The position numbers and the translations under genes are program-made. Shown piece after piece: positions 8,075 to 15,218 of a stretch of DNA of 32,529 nt. The notes under the pieces are model-generated. The model was not told the DNA's origin. It did not search any database and worked only from the letters and a program-made list of their open reading frames with translations. Origin of the DNA: an uncultured Slackia sp. (GTDB lineage Bacteria; Actinomycetota; Coriobacteriia; Coriobacteriales; Eggerthellaceae); contig CAKUIK010000026.1 of assembly GCA_934661005.1 (NCBI GenBank), forward strand, positions 1 through 32,529. Direction: 5' to 3'. Position 1 is the stretch's first letter. Each line of letters begins with the position of its first letter.

Positions 8075-9211
8075 ATGGCAAACGATACTCAGAAAAAAGA
8101 GCCATTCGAAGAGGCGATTCTTGAGCCGAATTTGCTCAATGAAATCGCCCCTGAAACAGCAATGGAGCGACCTCATATCAAGGGGCGCTTGCTTAATGTT
8201 GTGCTCTGCATTTTTGCGTTCGGCATGCTTGTGGGTTACTTGTTTTTTGCGGGCGAGGGCGAAGACATGGCCAATGCGCTTTCGAGCATGCGCTGGCCGT
8301 GGCTCGTGCTTGCAGTGCTCATGGTTGTGGGTTATTGGTTCTTCGAGTCGGTGTGCATGCAGATTTTCTCGCGCGACATGTTTCCGAAATTCCGTTTTCG
8401 CGATACGTTTTTGTGCACGATTATTGGCCAGTACTTCAACTGCATCACGCCGCTTTCGAGCGGTGGCCAGCCGTTTCAGGCGTATTACTACAATCGGTTC
8501 GGTATGCCGCTTTCCAAGAGCATGCCGATGCTCGTGAGCCGTTTCGTGACCTATCAGGTTGCGACGAGCGCTTTTTGCGCCTTGGTTCTGTTGTTCCGCT
8601 TACATTATTTCGTTGAAGAGAACCCTGCGCTTACCGCGCTTGTTGTTATCGGCTTCATTGGCGGCTTGGGGCTGCTTTTGATGCTGCTTGCCATCGCGTT
8701 TTGGCGCAATGGCATCGTGAAACTCATGACCTGGGCTTTCAAGATCGCAGGTAAGACGCATATCGTGAAAGGCCCCGAGAAGCGAATTGCCGACACTACC
8801 AAGACCATCGATGACGCGTACAACGAGATGCGCTACATGATGAAAAAGCCGCGCTTGTTCGCCAGGAGCATTGCGGTCACGTTCGTGCAGCTGCTCGAGT
8901 TCTTCGCCATTAGCTATGTGATTATGCGCGGGCTGGGATGCGATGGCGATTTCCTCACCGTGGTTTCGTGCCAAGCGTTCGTGTATATGATTTCGTCGTT
9001 CGTTCCAACGCCGGGCGCTATGGGCGCGGCCGAAACGAGCTATGCGTTGTTTTTCAGCACCATTTACCCGAGCGCTTCTTTCGTGGCGCTTTCGACGTTC
9101 ATCTGGCGTTTCCTCACGTTCTATTTCCCCATTGTGACGGGCATGCTTGTGACGCTCGCCGTGAATCGCGGCGATGCCGTGCGTGCTCAAGAAGCGAACA
9201 AGAATAACTAA
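8075..9211 (+). CDS. Flippase-like membrane protein (YbhN / LPG-synthase transmembrane domain family)
   Basis: 378 residues with about eight membrane helices after a polar 40-residue N-terminus. The family marker in the middle, ITPLSSGGQPFQAYY, and the late SSFVPTPGAMGAAETSYALF segment are those of the UPF0104/MprF-type transmembrane domain. There is no cytosolic synthase domain as in full MprF, so it does not attach lysine to lipids by itself. Proteins of this kind stand beside glycosyltransferases and are thought to move or present lipid-linked material. The ATG is preceded by AGAAGAG. After the stop codon the same frame resumes and repeats the sequence of this protein's own tail twice (see the repeat at 9155-9469), so the gene end has been rearranged. 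Confidence 0.85.
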   Translation: MANDTQKKEPFEEAILEPNLLNEIAPETAMERPHIKGRLLNVVLCIFAFGMLVGYLFFAGEGEDMANALSSMRWPWLVLAVLMVVGYWFFESVCMQIFSRDMFPKFRFRDTFLCTIIGQYFNCITPLSSGGQPFQAYYYNRFGMPLSKSMPMLVSRFVTYQVATSAFCALVLLFRLHYFVEENPALTALVVIGFIGGLGLLLMLLAIAFWRNGIVKLMTWAFKIAGKTHIVKGPEKRIADTTKTIDDAYNEMRYMMKKPRLFARSIAVTFVQLLEFFAISYVIMRGLGCDGDFLTVVSCQAFVYMISSFVPTPGAMGAAETSYALFFSTIYPSASFVALSTFIWRFLTFYFPIVTGMLVTLAVNRGDAVRAQEANKNN

Positions 9212-9469
9212 CGCCTTGAAACGGGGACAACGAGCGCTTTGGAACGGGGCCGCGCGGTATCGGCGCGTCGTATATTGGCTGCTTTCGCCGCGAATCGCGG
9301 TGGCACTGTGCGTGCCCAAGAGGTCGACAAAACCCACGAGCGTACCGGAGCGGAGGCGCGCGGCGGAGTGGAGGCGCGCGGTGCGGGCGCGCTGTGTGAT
9401 GGGGCGCTTGCTTTAAATCACGGCGGTTCCGTGTGTCTCCAAGAGGTCGACAAGGCTAGCGAGCAATAG
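9155..9469 (+). repeat. Three tandem, decayed copies of the flippase gene's 3' end
   Basis: The tail NRGDAVRAQEANK of the flippase-like protein (around 9164) reappears as NRGGTVRAQEVDK (around 9293) and NHGGSVCLQEVDK (around 9416). The steps are 129 and 123 bases, both multiples of three, and all three copies are in one frame. DNA between the copies also aligns: an ACGAGCG...GGAACGG-like stretch at about 9228-9255 recurs as ACGAGCG...GGAGCGG at about 9337-9365. Only the first copy lies before the stop codon (9209-9211). The rest reads open to a stop at 9467-9469. Confidence 0.75.
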
Positions 9470-9473
9470 TCGC

Positions 9474-9542
9474 TTTTGCGAATGGTGCCAGTTTTGACCA
9501 AGAATGTGTTGGGGGTGGTCAAAACTGGCACCATTTGCAAAA
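9474..9542. repeat. Long inverted repeat
   Basis: Arms of 27 bp (9474-9500 and 9516-9542) with a single G.T pair and a 15-nt loop. No T-run follows on the plus strand. On the minus strand the stem would run into CGACTATTG, also without a T-run. It is therefore not a standard terminator, though it sits between two same-strand transcription units. An extragenic palindrome or a remnant of a small mobile element are the options. Confidence 0.8.
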
Positions 9543-9692
9543 ACAGGGTTGGAGGGATAGGGGCTTGCTTCGAGGGTAGGCTGCGCCGCGTTCGCTTCTG
9601 GTCGAAAACGACGAGTTGGGGAAGGCGCAGTGTTTGCGGCTGCGCTAGTATGGCAACGTTGCGATACATTCTTTGTCTGGAAGGGGCGCCAT

Positions 9693-10070
9693 ATGAGCCT
9701 GGCCGATATGTTGAACATTGAAATCGTCGAAGACACCCCTGAGCGTTATGTCATGCATACGCCCGTGACTGCCGACATGTTGCAACGTCACGGCGTGATT
9801 CATGGCGGCATCAGCGCTTATTTGGCCGAGCATGCGGCAAGCGAGTGCATCTCGGCGCATACCGATCCCGCCGTTTCGCATGCGCTCGGTCTCGAACTTA
9901 CTACGACGCATTTGTTGCCCGTCTTCGAAGGCGATACTATCGAGACCGTGGCAACGCCGGTGCGCGATGGCGGCCGAGTGCGCGTATGGAAGGTCGAGCA
10001 ATTCCGCATGTCCGACGGCCAAATGTTCAACACGTCCCAAATGACGATGTACATGAAGAAGGCTAAGTAG
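9693..10070 (+). CDS. PaaI-type hotdog-fold acyl-CoA thioesterase
   Basis: 125 residues, the normal size of a single hotdog domain. The active-site stretch is HGVIHGGISAYLAEHAAS: His37-Gly-Gly followed by a helix with Glu46 where many PaaI enzymes have Asp. These enzymes hydrolyse acyl-CoA, for example phenylacetyl-CoA or 1,4-dihydroxy-2-naphthoyl-CoA; the sequence does not decide between them. The frame opens 21 codons earlier, but the ATG at 9693 has a GGAAGGGG ribosome site six bases upstream and begins the domain properly. It stands alone between a palindrome and a terminator. Given the acyl-CoA cluster close by, a housekeeping role of freeing trapped CoA is possible. Confidence 0.88.
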   Translation: MSLADMLNIEIVEDTPERYVMHTPVTADMLQRHGVIHGGISAYLAEHAASECISAHTDPAVSHALGLELTTTHLLPVFEGDTIETVATPVRDGGRVRVWKVEQFRMSDGQMFNTSQMTMYMKKAK

Positions 10071-10147
10071 GGCGAGGAACTGGTCGTGTGGTAGCGGGAT
10101 GCGCCGCGCATGACTAAGAATCGTTTCTTCACATGGCAACTTGATCG

Positions 10148-10176
10148 CAGGCGTGGGAATTCGCGCCTGTGTTTTT
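10148..10176 (+). terminator. Probable terminator of the thioesterase gene
   Basis: CAGGCG (10148-10153) pairs with CGCCTG (10164-10169), followed shortly by five T (10172-10176). It is about 80 bases after the stop codon at 10070. The stem is short but GC-rich. Confidence 0.5.
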
Positions 10177-10258
10177 GGCGTTTGGGGATTGTGGGGCATG
10201 ATTGACGCTTGCGCCGCTTCCGCACCCGCGACCTCCAATGCGTCTTCTCGGGTTTGCT

Positions 10259-10294
10259 TGAAACCTGCTAAACGCTACGAGCATTTAGCAGGTT
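10259..10294 (-). terminator. Terminator hairpin of the TetR gene, one of two near-identical copies
   Basis: A 15-bp stem (10262-10276 with 10280-10294, one G.T-type pair) and a 3-nt loop, just beyond the TetR stop codon. Read on the minus strand it ends in only TTT before C. The stem and loop are almost the same as the terminator at 21973-22009. Confidence 0.7.
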
Positions 10295-10307
10295 GTGGTG
10301 CGTTTGA

Positions 10308-10967
10308 TTAGAAGCGGTTGATTGGGTGTTCCTGAATGGCCGCGTACAAGCTTTCTTGTATGACGTTCCAAAACGGGTTCATATGCTCATCGAGCAACGT
10401 TTGCGTGCTGCCTCGGTTGATGAGGAAAAACTCCACGAGCGAAATCGCCTGCCGTGCACATGAGTCGGCGAGCAGGGCCTTGGTCTCGTCGGGCATGTAG
10501 CGGCCGTCCAAAATGAAGTCAAGGTCTTCCTTGAACGCGGGAATCAGCGTTTCGACAACTTGCTGAATGAACTCGTATTCGCGCGGCGTAAAGAGCTTGC
10601 GGTAGAAATCGGGGTCTTCGAGCACCGTTGCGACGAGCGCTTTGTAATAGCCGCTCGTATCGAGCGTGCGGGCGCCCGTCTCTTTGTGCACGTAATAGGG
10701 AAGCGCTTCCTTGCCAGCGCCTGTTGCAGAAAACGGCGCACTCACGAGTTGACCCTCGGGGAAATCGTGGCGCAGCTTGGCTGCGAGCGATGTGCGGAAA
10801 ATCCACATGGCGACATCGTATTTACTGCCGAAATGATAATAGAACGTATTGCGGTTCACGCCGAGTTCTGAAATGAGGTCGGCAACTCGCGTTTGCGATA
10901 GCGATGTTTTTCGAACCGATTCTTTGAAAGCGGCGGCTATTTCCGCGCGCGTGTCACGCTTTGCCAT
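10308..10967 (-). CDS. TetR-family transcriptional regulator
   Basis: 219 residues. The N-terminal helix-turn-helix reads TRVADLISELGVNRNTFYYHF (about residues 26-46), the standard TetR pattern with NTFYYHFGSK at its end. The C-terminal effector domain is not closely recognised; its length fits the DhaS/YfiR-like branch. The frame starts 14 codons earlier, but the ATG at 10967 follows AAGGGG at good spacing and begins at the domain. It is transcribed away from the acyl-CoA cluster, sharing a 274-base spacer with the CoA-transferase gene, so it is the natural candidate to control that cluster. The ligand would then be a pathway acid or acyl-CoA; this is inference. Confidence 0.9.
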   Translation of the reverse strand: MAKRDTRAEIAAAFKESVRKTSLSQTRVADLISELGVNRNTFYYHFGSKYDVAMWIFRTSLAAKLRHDFPEGQLVSAPFSATGAGKEALPYYVHKETGARTLDTSGYYKALVATVLEDPDFYRKLFTPREYEFIQQVVETLIPAFKEDLDFILDGRYMPDETKALLADSCARQAISLVEFFLINRGSTQTLLDEHMNPFWNVIQESLYAAIQEHPINRF

Positions 10968-11127
10968 GCGATACCCCTTATTTGCTTCCCCTGGGTAAAT
11001 TATAGGCACCCGAAGGGCTCAAGGCGAGAATCTATCGCCTAATGGCCCAAATACATCCTGTTCGTCTATGAAAGCGTGCTCATTGATGGCTTGCAATTAG
11101 TCATATCGTAAATCTGTCTAGCAGCTG

Positions 11128-11155
11128 TTGGACGCGCAGTGTTTCCGTCTAATGA
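11128..11155 (+). promoter_or_regulatory. Candidate promoter of the acyl-CoA reduction cluster
   Basis: TTGGAC (11128-11133) and TAATGA (11150-11155) with a 16-base spacer, upstream of the palindrome at 11188 and the CoA-transferase gene. The match is partial and the call rests on position as much as on sequence. Confidence 0.3.
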
Positions 11156-11187
11156 ACTTCTCCTTCACACAATCCACAATACAAGGT

Positions 11188-11212
11188 GTCCGGATGAGAC
11201 ATGAATCCGGAC
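11188..11212. promoter_or_regulatory. Palindrome before the CoA-transferase gene, possible TetR operator
   Basis: GTCCGGAT (11188-11195), a 9-base spacer, then ATCCGGAC (11205-11212): a perfect dyad of 25 bases in the spacer shared with the divergent TetR gene. Its size suits a TetR-type operator. As RNA it could also form a leader hairpin about 30 bases before the start codon, without a T-run. Confidence 0.45.
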
Positions 11213-11241
11213 CATAAGGGGATTTTCTTTTAGGAGGAAAC

Positions 11242-12486
11242 ATGGAAGACGTTAAGCGTCCGCTCGATGGCGTGAAGGTCGTTGAAATGGCGACGTTCAT
11301 CGCGGTTCCCGCTGTTGGCCGTATTCTTGCCGACATGGGTGCCGAAGTTATCAAAATCGAATCCGCCAAGGGCGACAATCTGCGCTTCACTGCTCCGAAC
11401 GAGGGCCGTCCGTCCGACCCGCACGAGGACACCAACTTTGACCTCGAGAATGCCAACAAGAAGGGCATCGTGCTTGACCTTCGCCAGCCCAAGGGCAAAG
11501 AAGTGCTGTTCAAGATGCTCGACGACGCCGACATTTTCCTGACCAACTGGCGCCCTGGCGCTCTTGCGCGTCAGAACCTCACCTACGACGAGCTGAAGGT
11601 TAAGTACCCCAAGCTCATCTACGCCAGCCTCACGGGCTATGGCGACAAGGGTCCCGACAAAGATCTGCCCGGCTTTGACTACACCGCGTTCTTCGCGCGT
11701 TCCGGCTGGTCGGGATCGCTGTATCAGAAGGGCACCGTTCCTTCGAACCTGATTCCTGCCCTGGGTGACCATCAGGCTGCTCTCGCGCTGACCGCTGGCG
11801 TTCTGGGCGCGCTCTATCGCGCTGCCAAGACCGGCAAGGGCGAGAACGTTTCCACCAACCTGCTGCACACCGCTATTTGGGTTCAGTCCTTCCAGATTCA
11901 GGGCGCACAGTATGGCACCGAGTTCCATGGCGTCAACTACCCGTTCGATCGCCGCGAGAATCCGCTGCCTTACCAGCCGGCCGTGAAGACCAAGGACGAC
12001 CGCTTCCTGCAGGTTATGGGTCCGAACTTCTCCATTTACTGGCCGCTCATCATGAAGGCGATCGGTCGCGAGGATATTCTCGATGATCCCGTGATGAACG
12101 ATCAGAAGAAGATTCAAGAAGCCGGCCGACTCGGCGAAGCCTACGACCTGGTTCAGGAAGGCTTCCAGCAGAAGACCATGGAAGAGTGGATTCCTATTCT
12201 GACTGAACTCGACATTCCGTTCGCCCCATGCAAGACCTACGAAGAGGTCTCCAAGGACGAGCAGGCTTGGGCAAACGATGTGTTCTATGAAATGGACTAC
12301 CCTCGGGGCCCCAAAGCTCTGGTTCGCACCCCGATCGACATGTCCGATACCCCGCTGCCGAACTACGACAAGGCACCGCTTCTGGGCGAAGACACCGAAG
12401 ACGTTCTTAAGAGCCTCGGCTACACCGATGACGAGATCAAAGAACTCGAGGAAACTGGCATCGCCAAGCAGGGCGAGCGCAAGTAG
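11242..12486 (+). CDS. Class III (CaiB/BaiF) acyl-CoA transferase, HadA/FldA-like
   Basis: 414 residues, the usual length for the family. It moves CoA between carboxylic acids through a mixed anhydride and an aspartyl-CoA intermediate. The N-terminal Rossmann part shows LDGVKVVEMATFIAVPAVGR and DMGAEVIKIE; the expected catalytic aspartate is Asp146 in PGFDYTAFFARSG, a segment shared with the 2-hydroxyisocaproate (HadA) and phenyllactate (FldA) transferases, as far as memory allows. It is followed by the two dehydratase subunits, as in hadABC and fldABC. The likely reaction is transfer of CoA from the end-product acyl-CoA or enoyl-CoA to a 2-hydroxy acid. The side chain of the substrate cannot be read. 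The ribosome site is very strong (TAGGAGGAAAC). Confidence 0.88.
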   Translation: MEDVKRPLDGVKVVEMATFIAVPAVGRILADMGAEVIKIESAKGDNLRFTAPNEGRPSDPHEDTNFDLENANKKGIVLDLRQPKGKEVLFKMLDDADIFLTNWRPGALARQNLTYDELKVKYPKLIYASLTGYGDKGPDKDLPGFDYTAFFARSGWSGSLYQKGTVPSNLIPALGDHQAALALTAGVLGALYRAAKTGKGENVSTNLLHTAIWVQSFQIQGAQYGTEFHGVNYPFDRRENPLPYQPAVKTKDDRFLQVMGPNFSIYWPLIMKAIGREDILDDPVMNDQKKIQEAGRLGEAYDLVQEGFQQKTMEEWIPILTELDIPFAPCKTYEEVSKDEQAWANDVFYEMDYPRGPKALVRTPIDMSDTPLPNYDKAPLLGEDTEDVLKSLGYTDDEIKELEETGIAKQGERK

Positions 12487-12516
12487 CTCTCTCGTCGATC
12501 GATTATTCTGCTCGGA

Positions 12517-12620
12517 GTTTAAATGGCGGCGAGCGGCGCAGTTCCGCACGAGCCGGAAGCTGCATTGAGCGGCTTCCGAGCGAGCTCAGGACTGCTTGAG
12601 CACGCCGCCGCCATTTGAAC
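12517..12620. repeat. Nested inverted-repeat element between CoA-transferase and dehydratase genes
   Basis: Outer arms of 15 bp (12517-12531 and 12606-12620, one G.T pair) enclose two further matched pairs, GCAGTTC with GGACTGC and CGGAAGC with GCTTCCG. The whole can fold into one long interrupted stem. No T-run follows. It begins 30 bases after the stop codon and ends 47 bases before the next start, so it fills the spacer. It may set relative expression or mRNA stability. Confidence 0.7.
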
Positions 12621-12667
12621 GAAGGGCGTGATGGGTTTTGGCTTTATTGTTTCGTAAAGGGGGAAAT

Positions 12668-13903
12668 ATGGCCGAAGAAATAAAAGAGGCACCCGAGAAG
12701 CTTCCCGCGAAGAAAGTTCTCGCGAATATCGCCGATAACGTGTACGAGAGCGCCATTGAGGCGAAGGCTCGCGGCGAGAAGGTCGGCTGGATTTCGTCGA
12801 ACTTCCCGCAAGAGATTCCTGAAACGCTCGGCTTGCATTGCGTGTATCCGGAAAGCCAGGCGGCCGCGATTTCTGCGAAGGGCGGCAGCCTTCCCATGCT
12901 CGAGCATGCTGAAGGCGATCTGGGCTTCTCCAATGACCTGTGCGCATATGCTCGCATTTCGATGGCATACGCCGACCTGGGCAAATGCCCCAACGAAGAG
13001 CGCGAAATGCCACTGCCCGATTTCGTTTTGTGCTGCAACAATATTTGCAACTGCATGATGAACTGGTATGAGAACATTGGCAAGATGCTCGACATTCCCG
13101 TGATCATGATCGACGTGCCGTTCAACGACAAATACGACGTCGACGCCAAGCGCGTTGCCTACATGCGCGGCCAGTTCGATGACTGCATCAAGCAGCTCGA
13201 GGAAATCACCGGCAAGAAGTGGGACGAGGATCGCTTCTCCGAGGTGTGCGAGATTTCCAACAAAGTTGGCCAGGCGTGGCTCGAAGCGACTCAGTACATG
13301 CAGTACGAGCCCAGCCCGCTGAACGGTTTTGAGCTGTTCAACCATATGGCCGTGGCGACCATGGCCCGTGGCAAGCAGGAATCGCTTGACGGCTTCCTGC
13401 AGCTTATCGACGAGTACAAGCAGTTCGTCAAGGAGCACAAGTCCACGTTCAAGGTCGAAGAGAAGAACCGCGTTATGTTCGAGGGCATCGCTTGCTGGCC
13501 GTTCCTGCGCGCCACGCTACATCCGCTCAAGCATTCTGGCACCAACGTGACCGCATGCGTGTATGGCCCGTCGTTCGCCTTCACCTATGGCAACACCGAT
13601 GAGATGATGCGCGCTTACGCCGAAATGCCGAATGCCATCAACCTCGAGCGCGCCGTTGAGCTGCGCGAGGAGCTGTGCAAGGCTGGCAAGGTCAACGGTG
13701 GCCTGATCCATAACAACCGCTCCTGCAAGATGTGGAGCGGCATCGCTCCCGAAATGGGACGTCGTATCGCGAATGACCTGCATATTCCCGTGGTTACGTT
13801 CGATGGCGACCAGTCCGACCCGCGTAACTTCAGCGAAGAGCAGTACAACACGCGCGTCGAGGGCCTGCTCGAAATCATGGAAAACAACAAGAAGGGGGAG
13901 TAG
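12668..13903 (+). CDS. 2-hydroxyacyl-CoA dehydratase, alpha subunit (HadB/FldB/HgdA-like)
   Basis: 411 residues of the HgdB/HadB family. With the next gene product it forms the Fe-S heterodimer that removes water from (R)-2-hydroxyacyl-CoA through a ketyl radical, after one-electron activation by the ATPase encoded at 18318. Expected cluster cysteines are visible: Cys92 in NDLCAYAR, Cys122/123 in VLCCNNICNC, and Cys353 in NNRSCKMWSG. The final part has the family block FDGDQSDPRNFSEEQYNTR. The extra cysteines 127 and 129 leave the exact ligand in the middle group open. The frame opens earlier with a TTG, but the ATG at 12668 has AAAGGGGG just upstream. The beta-subunit gene follows after three bases. 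Confidence 0.92.
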   Translation: MAEEIKEAPEKLPAKKVLANIADNVYESAIEAKARGEKVGWISSNFPQEIPETLGLHCVYPESQAAAISAKGGSLPMLEHAEGDLGFSNDLCAYARISMAYADLGKCPNEEREMPLPDFVLCCNNICNCMMNWYENIGKMLDIPVIMIDVPFNDKYDVDAKRVAYMRGQFDDCIKQLEEITGKKWDEDRFSEVCEISNKVGQAWLEATQYMQYEPSPLNGFELFNHMAVATMARGKQESLDGFLQLIDEYKQFVKEHKSTFKVEEKNRVMFEGIACWPFLRATLHPLKHSGTNVTACVYGPSFAFTYGNTDEMMRAYAEMPNAINLERAVELREELCKAGKVNGGLIHNNRSCKMWSGIAPEMGRRIANDLHIPVVTFDGDQSDPRNFSEEQYNTRVEGLLEIMENNKKGE

Positions 13904-13906
13904 ACG

Positions 13907-15037
13907 ATGGCTGAAATCAAAGAAATGCTGGCCGGTTTCGCCGAGGTCGCGAACAACCCCAAGGCTCAGCTCGACAAGTACCTCGCCGAGGGCAAGCGCG
14001 TGATTGGCGTGGGTCCCTACCATGTGCCCGAGGAACTCGTGCATGCCGCAGGTGCTGTGCCGTTCGGCGTGTGGGGCGCCATTGGCTCTTCTGACAACGC
14101 CAAGAAGTACTTCCCGCCGTTTTATTGCTCCATCTGCCAGATGACGCTCGAAATGGGCATGACGGGCAAGCTCAATGGCCTGTCGGGCATGATGATCACT
14201 GGTTTGTGCGACACGCTTCGCGCCTTCAGCCAGAACTGGAAGGCCGCCATGGGCACGAAGATCCCCATGATTTACGTGACCAACTCGCAGAACCGTTTCA
14301 TCGAGGCTGGCCGCACCTATGCCATCGAGTCCTATACGGAAGTCAAGCGTGGCGTTGAGGAATGCGCGAACGCGATTATCGAGAACGACGACATGCTCGC
14401 TTCCATCAAGCTCTACAACGAATGGCGCGCCGCGATGCGCGAGTTCGTCGAGCTTGCCGGCGCTCATCCGGCGGAGGTTTCCGTCGCCGACCGCGTGGCT
14501 GTTATTAACGCGGGTTACTACGAGCTTAAGGAGGAGCACCTCGCTCAGGTGAAGGCGCTCAACGCCGAGCTCGCGAAGCTGCCCGAATCCACCGCTGGCT
14601 TCAACAAGATCGTGCTTTCCGGCATTTACGAGGACATCCCGGCAATCACCGAGATTCTCGATGCCAATAAGTACGCCGTGGTCGCCGACGACCTCGCAAA
14701 AGAGAGCCGTGCGTTCTCTCGCGAGGTTCCTGAGGCCGGTTGCGCCATTGAGGCACTCGCCGATGGCTGGTGCAACCTCAAGGAAGACCCTGAGCTGTTC
14801 GATCCGAAGAAGGCGCATCTCGACGCGCTGGTCAAGAAGGCGAAGGATTCCGGCGCACAGGGTGTGGTGATTCTTCTTGCGAAGTTCTGCGACCCCGAGG
14901 AATTCGAGGCTCCGCTCGCCACGAAGGCCTTGCGCGAGGCTGGCATTCCCGTGGTGACCATCGAGGTCGACCAGTCCACGGAGTCGTATGAGCAGGCTCG
15001 CACGCAGCTCGAAACGTTCAAAGAGCTGCTTGCATAA
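13907..15037 (+). CDS. 2-hydroxyacyl-CoA dehydratase, beta subunit (HadC/FldC/HgdB-like)
   Basis: 376 residues, the usual beta-subunit length. Cysteines in the expected places are Cys74 and Cys77 (PPFYCSICQM), Cys101 (ITGLCDTLR) and Cys328 (LLAKFCDPEEFE), enough to hold the second cluster of the heterodimer. The end has VTIEVDQSTESYEQARTQLE, the family's closing helix. It starts three bases after the alpha-subunit stop, with AAGGGGG just before, so equal synthesis of both subunits is expected. Substrate specificity cannot be read; members act on lactoyl-, 2-hydroxyglutaryl-, 2-hydroxyisocaproyl- or phenyllactyl-CoA. Confidence 0.92.
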   Translation: MAEIKEMLAGFAEVANNPKAQLDKYLAEGKRVIGVGPYHVPEELVHAAGAVPFGVWGAIGSSDNAKKYFPPFYCSICQMTLEMGMTGKLNGLSGMMITGLCDTLRAFSQNWKAAMGTKIPMIYVTNSQNRFIEAGRTYAIESYTEVKRGVEECANAIIENDDMLASIKLYNEWRAAMREFVELAGAHPAEVSVADRVAVINAGYYELKEEHLAQVKALNAELAKLPESTAGFNKIVLSGIYEDIPAITEILDANKYAVVADDLAKESRAFSREVPEAGCAIEALADGWCNLKEDPELFDPKKAHLDALVKKAKDSGAQGVVILLAKFCDPEEFEAPLATKALREAGIPVVTIEVDQSTESYEQARTQLETFKELLA

Positions 15038-15069
15038 AACTGCTTGATACGCAGTACGTGCTTTGTTTT

Positions 15070-15170
15070 GATGGGCCGGGGCGTTTTCCCGAGCGCTTCG
15101 GCCCCTTCGGGGCGAAGGCCCCGCATAGGCGTTCCCTGTGGGCCCATCGAGGGGATGGCGCACAGGGGAC
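15070..15170. repeat. Structured spacer with mutually exclusive hairpins
   Basis: One fold pairs 15070-15077 with 15141-15148 (8 bp, perfect) and 15078-15082 with 15118-15122, around a stable inner hairpin GCCCC-TTC-GGGGC (15101-15113). A competing fold pairs 15131-15140 with 15161-15170 (10 bp, one G.T) and CCATC with GATGG inside it, using the same bases 15141-15148. No T-run follows either fold. It lies in the spacer between the dehydratase and carrier genes. Confidence 0.6.
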
Positions 15171-15218
15171 GAGGACCTTGCCGCTTTTGCGGCACACATC
15201 CTGAAAAGGGGATATGTT

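Noticed and set aside
9239..9469. Separate small gene of 76 codons after the flippase-like gene
   Set aside because: It is explained better as decayed copies of the preceding gene's tail; it has no ribosome site and no independent domain.
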